From Tanypteryx hageni (Eukaryota > Arthropoda > Insecta > Odonata > Petaluridae), in assembly GCA_028673005.1 (NCBI GenBank), contig CM054117.1, positions 30,166,561 through 30,230,560 of the forward strand: a DNA stretch of 64,000 bases, in the 5' to 3' direction. This document shows, piece by piece, positions 58,899 to 64,000 of this stretch (position 1 is the first letter of the stretch; every line of letters begins with the position of its first letter). Both the position numbers and the translations under genes were made by a program. The notes under the pieces were generated by a model, which saw only the letters and a program-made list of their open reading frames with translations, had not been told where the DNA came from and made no database searches.

Positions 58899-61800
58899 AA
58901 TGTGTTGGTATAAATCTCAACGCGTGATTAAATTTTTAAAAAAGATCAATTGAGAAATTTAAGTTTTCAATTTGACACCCAAGTTCCTTTAACACTTGAC
59001 CGTCAGACATTTTCGCGCAGCGTCTTCTCTATGGCGGCCATTTTTTTATTACATGCATTGTAATGTATAATTATACTTAAACTATCGTAATTTCCAAAGT
59101 ACTCAATATTTTCAGGTCAAATTTAGAATGGGTACTCATTACTATCTATATTATAACACAGTTTCATCAAATTTAAATTTATTTACAATTACTGTTAGTA
59201 CATGTCCAATTCATGAGTATAAAAGTACAATTCGTACATTTTATTTTTGTTATATAATTTTATTGAAAATGCAATCCTAATGCAGTCATAATTACACAGA
59301 AAAAATGTTTTGTAAGGCTCTATCCTAGTAATTGGTCACAGTATGGTACTGCTCAAAAAGATACAAATGAGAGATTACAGGTTACGAACTAATGCTCAAA
59401 GCTTCTCCTTTATCATGTTTCACAGTCCAGCTAAAATAGTTACACTGATTTGTAAGGCGGCAGTAGCCCACAATGCCTACAAGGACACCTAAACGCATAG
59501 AACAATGTGTGTTGCCCTCAACAGGGCAGCTGTGAACCACGTAGTGATGCGTTTCCTTATGCATAGGCAAAATATGTACTAATACATGCCCTGACTACAA
59601 CGGTCTGGTGGAAACTCTAGTGATCACTTTCCTTTTTCCTCTTCCATGGAAACAGAATGATCTTGCATTAAATACCAACCAAAATAAAGTGATTAAAAGA
59701 GTTCTGTAATATGAAAGGCTACAACAAGTAATGCAGAAGGAGAGGGCAAAATGGAATGAGCAGAAGGTGGTTTCTGGAAATTATCATGTATATTTACTGA
59801 GAAATGAGATGAGAATCCACAACTAACTCCTAAACCATACAAATATGAGAAATAAGATGTTCGATGATATTTTTGGAAAGGATTAGAGAGAAGACAGAGG
59901 TGTACAAAACAAAACCTAACCTGCAATGAAAGACTTGCCAATGGCATCATTATTGGCGTGACATGTTCAAAACAACATTTTGGATATATTATGGGTGTGG
60001 CTTTATTGGGAATATGTTAAGGACCCCCACCCCACTTGGCGCTCTCCCCTCAGTTGCCATATTTATCCTGATTATGGTGATTTTGTCATTGAAGTGAAAT
60101 TAAGATGCTTAATCGTAGTAAATTTTACACTGAATCTGATTGTATGATAAATTTCTAAAAATTTGCTAACATTATTAAAATAGAGAGAAACTAAAAATGT
60201 GGACTTCTTTATCAATCTTTAAACATACATCTTATCTCGGCTTCTACTTATCCAATAAGGACAATTTTTTTTATCATGCCTCTTGAAAGGATGTTTATGA
60301 TGATTATATAAACGATAAATATATAATAATCAAATGCCTTTATAAAATTTAATAACATTGTACTTTCTCCAAAAAAATTTTCTTGGGACATAAAAATGTC
60401 GGTCTGCAGGAAAACTTTTCCCTAATTGATTTAGAGGGATACATTGAGAGAATAAAATGTGCAGAAATGTTGAAATTTATTTTTGGAAAAGACTCCAATC
60501 CAATAAAATTTGTAATTCTCATGATATGGATATTTGAACAGAAGCACAGTATAGCGCTGAGAAACAGACTGGCACACACTGTGGGAGTCGGCAGGGGATA
60601 GGGATGCTGCCCTTCTAATTTCTATCCCCACCCTAGCAAGGTAAGGCATAGTGGAGACAGTCAACTGTAAAGTGTGAGAACTGGCAACTTAGCTATGAAA
60701 AGACTGGGTTAAGAGGTGGGGTGGGGTTAGTCAAGGTGACGGAGGGGAACTTCCCCTCCATGCACGACAGCAATTCATGCAGGTCATTTTTAATGTGGCA
60801 GACCTATAATAAAATAGAGAGAAAATAAACCAGGACAGGGGTAGATTGAATAGGAAGCATAAACATAGTGCATTGTTGCTCACTGCTATGCAAGAGTTCT
60901 GCAACATATCTGGTAGGTCAGATTCTAACAATGACATATGAACATGGCAAGGATCCTAACAGCAATCAAAGCAACTATGGGTGATTCAGCTCATGTGGAC
61001 ATTGTTTCAAGCTCATGTGGCAAGTAAGAACATTGTTTCAATCTGTTACCAAGTGAACACGCCTAATGCCAAGCCTTTCTGGGGAGTCACCCATGCCTAA
61101 AAACAACTCGGCTTATTAACATGCATACAATGCTATAGATTAGTAATAATTATGTTATTCACATAATTTTGAGCTTTCACATTCTATATTTACCCTACTA
61201 CTATGATATGCAACAATGCAATAACACAAATTTATTTAATTTCCACCTGTTCCCCCCCTTTATGTTCAATGCTCCCAAAACAAAACACTAAGCACCCCAA
61301 ACAACAGTACCACCGACATTGGCAAACAGTGACTTAAGATGAACCCTGTAACACATTAATTTTTTAGATAAAAAAATTGAGAGAGATGCTAGTTTGAAAA
61401 GCTAAAAAACTAGAAAATACTTTTGAAGTGATCAGAGTAATTAAATTACAGGTCTGCCTCGCTTAGCGCAAGGGATGTGTTTCGGAAGATCTATGCCATA
61501 AATGAACAGTTTATGATGTAGTACTTAACCCAATTGAGTTTTTCTGGTCAGAAATTTTATCATCCATATATCAAGGAAATATTAAATTTTTTATAATAGG
61601 TTGATTTATATTCTAATCAGTTGTAATTAATCAAATAATTTAAAATTATTTAAAACATATCTCACTCTAATTAGTTTCAATCTTTACATTTGTTTATTCC
61701 TTCATCATAAATCATCCATTTCTTTTCACTTATGAAATTGTGTGTGTGCATGAAAGATAAATAAATGTATTTACGTTTGTTTCTTCATCCTTGATAATCC

Positions 61801-62400
61801 AGTTTCATCCGTTTACTAAATGCCCTGTGCACACGAAACGAAATTAAACGCATTTTCTATATAATAGATCTAATTTACTTCAGTTACTACAGAGATTGTT
61901 TTTGTTGACAACAATTAAATAACCATGCAAGAAATTGCTGAAGTTCAAAGTAAATTATGACCTTGTTTGATTTTAATGACAAACAGAAAGTTTGTTTTTT
62001 TGTATCTAGTAAAATGGCACTCCTGATTGGGTTATGTGAACCATTTACATCCTTTTCTAATTGCCTTTACCCTGAGTTCCTTAATACCGAATGCCGCGAA
62101 AATGTGTTTGGTACAAGCCGAGAATGAACATGCGTATGGAAGGAAAGAAGCAAGACGCACCTAAAAACTCACTGGGCTTAATTCGTTTATTTTATATCGT
62201 TTATATATATCTTGGTAAAAACATTTTTTTTTGTTTGATGTGCTGTTTACGGCTTGAGGCATTCAATAATCGAAAATATCTATCATCCAAAATAGTTCAG
62301 GTTTCGACCATTTCGGATAAACGATCTTCTACTGTATTACTAATGAATAATTTCAATTACCTTTCCTCTATTTGCTCTTAAATTTTATTTGGCACTAGAA
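58899..62400. other. ATXN2 intron DNA with two unpaired transposon ends
   Basis: CAGGTCTGCCTCGCTTAGCG after TA at 61449, and a Tigger-type right end (CGATCTTCTACTG, TA) at about 62333. No gene seen; 59382-59950 and 60349-60937 hold chance frames without similarity. Confidence 0.4.
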
Positions 62401-62519
62401 ATTAAGCAAAATAACTATGGTGCATCATAACTGATGATGTCGAAAATGAAGTTTCAAAAAATTGAAGCCAAAAGCGCTTTTACAGAATTTTCACGTGAAA
62501 TTTCGGAATACTTAACATT

Positions 62520-62985
62520 TATGCATTTTGACATTTTAGAAGAAGAAAAATTCTGTACTTACTGGGAATCAAACCCGGGGAGAATTTTTCTCCTTCAAAA
62601 ATGTCAAAACTTAGTTTCAGCTTTATGTGAACATGCATAATATGTAATTTCAACAACTTTGTAACTTGTTATTTGAAGTCCTCTCACTTTCTTGATTTAA
62701 AGGGGGTTTTTCCGTGGTGCCTCTATGAGGACATTTGTGTTGGAGGTGTACTAATTAGTTAGCCATTCTTCATCATAAATACCCCAATTCGTAAAATGAG
62801 AATCAGGCTGGCTTGATAGCTTAGTTGGTTAAAGCACCTGTCTGGCAAGTGGAGAGACCCAGGTTCAATTCCCAGTCAAGTACAGAATTTTTCTCTTTCT
62901 AAAATGTCAAAACTTAGGTCCAGCTTTATGTGAACATGCATAATATGCCATTTCAACACCTTTGTAACTTGTTTCATCAAACTTC
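62520..62985 (+). mobile_element. Second tRNA-like repeat element (related to 22279-22712)
   Basis: A 90-bp tail (AATTTTTCTC, AAATGTCAAAACTTAG, TTTATGTGAACATGCATAAT) occurs at 62585-62675 and again at 62886-62976. Before the second copy is a tRNA-like sequence (62810-62882); before the first is an inverted piece of the same tRNA 3' half and tail (62528-62580), forming a hairpin. The tail start CAGAATTTTTCTCTTTC parallels CAGACTTTTTTCTCGTTTC in the intron 7 element. Confidence 0.6.
62810..62882 (+). tRNA. tRNA-like sequence (repeat-derived)
   Basis: D stem GCTT/AAGC intact, A box TAGCTTAGTTGG, B box GGTTCAATTCC, loop CTGGCAA with T33 (anticodon position GGC). The anticodon and T stems pair poorly, so it is not a working tRNA gene. 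Shares GCAAGTGGA-AGACC-GGTTC-ATTCCC-GTCA with the copies at 22309 and 22615. Confidence 0.5.
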
Positions 62986-64000
62986 GGATTTAGCTATCAA
63001 ACTGCATAATTATTATGTAACGTAGTATTTTCATTAGAGCTAAGCATTTATAACAAAACATAAAATCTTAAATTAGTTAAAAGTTAATAAAAACATACCT
63101 CACCACAGTTAAGCAGTTTTAATATGGTCTTCAACCATTTTCTAAAGCAAAATGAACGTATTTGCACATTGCTTTTATTGTTGTAGCAAGGTAAAATTAA
63201 AATTTAGCATATTACAGCCCTGTATACATAGTTCGCAAGGGTTTTCTTGAAATCCTGCAAAAAGGCAAACGAATGCACTCCAAAATCAATAGTCTCATGT
63301 TTGTCACTATCTAAGACCCTGAAAATCTTCGATTCCCAGCGTTTCTCATCACTTCAAAATTTTACCCATAGACGGACAAAGTGAAAGCATTACCAGTTTT
63401 TTTAAAGTGCTAACAAAAACGGAACAGGTCCATTTTTATGTAAATTTAAAGATAGGTACCAACAGAAAAATAACACAAGAATAACAGATGAATGTCGATT
63501 AAGGTTAAAATTCAGTCATAAACCTAACCCACATCAAAGCAAAAATCCACCCAAAGAGAATCCATCCCAAAAGTAACAAGTGTAAAATTTCCAATGTTTG
63601 CATCACTGCAAAATACCATAGAATCATGGCAAACCAATGTAAAAAAATAGTAAAAGTGAACAGGTGAAATAAAGCGAATAAACGTATAAATAAATTTTTC
63701 TTTAATTAATATATAGATACATAACTGAGTATCATTGGAACAATGAAGTGAAGGTAAGTAAGAAAAAAGTTTGGACTGTATTAACAGATCATGGCCATTC
63801 AAGAACTTTGTTTCGTAAATAAAAATTGAGATGCCAATTGCGTTATATCAAAAATGCACTAAATGACGTATGCCTGTATTATAAAATTACCCAAATATGT
63901 ACATCTAAAACGCTTATTTACCATTTTGCTGTCAAATAAATTTCTACCAAAGATACCTCAGCTGCAGAACCATTTTCCAAATGCATTCTGTTTATGTAAC

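Noticed and set aside
56141..64000. LSM-domain exons of ataxin-2
   Set aside because: No minus-strand match to the LSM or N-terminal LsmAD sequence was seen; they are expected beyond the window.

Overview
The window is animal nuclear DNA. It is AT-rich, and its genes are split into many GT-AG exons by introns packed with transposable elements. Repeat types (SPIN/Charlie-like hATs, pogo/Tigger elements, a GIY-YIG Penelope-like element, an APE-type LINE, tRNA-derived repeats) and the insect-like form of the Ataxin-2 PAM2 region point to an arthropod, but I cannot name the species.

Two protein-coding genes were found, both on the minus strand. (1) DNA2, the DNA replication helicase/nuclease, appears complete in 18 exons from 43653 (start) to 1505 (stop). 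Exon lengths and splice phases add up to 4299 nt, a predicted protein of 1432 residues. All four Fe-S cysteines, the nuclease residues and the superfamily-1 helicase motifs are visible, and there is a perfect N-terminal PIP box. (2) Ataxin-2 (ATXN2) is present as its last seven coding exons (56140 down to 46727): the end of the LsmAD domain, the PAM2 motif and long His/Pro/Gln-rich regions. Its 5' part with the LSM domain must lie beyond 64000. The genes are head to tail with about 3.07 kb between coding regions; E2F-like sites lie just upstream of DNA2.

The rest is mostly mobile DNA in introns. DNA2 intron 17 (1718-9676) holds a pogo remnant and a train of hAT elements, each starting at the 8-bp target duplication of the previous one (motif GTCTAGAC); the last is a nearly whole SPIN-like transposon with a tRNA-SINE and a TA microsatellite inside. 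Introns 16-14 hold MITEs and pogo-type elements, including a 373-bp foldback element with an 8-bp target duplication. Intron 7 holds a Penelope-like element (RT YVDD and GIY-YIG) whose reverse-transcriptase frame is split by a 434-bp element with 128-bp direct terminal repeats, each containing a folded tRNA-like gene. This last element, with a related one near 62520-62985, is my best candidate for an undescribed mobile-element type. Introns 6 to 3 hold pogo/Tigger elements, a BED-finger hAT derivative and a decayed LINE. The last 7.8 kb is Ataxin-2 intron with more pogo-type MITEs.

All gene models come from reading splice sites and protein similarity by eye, without transcripts or database searches.
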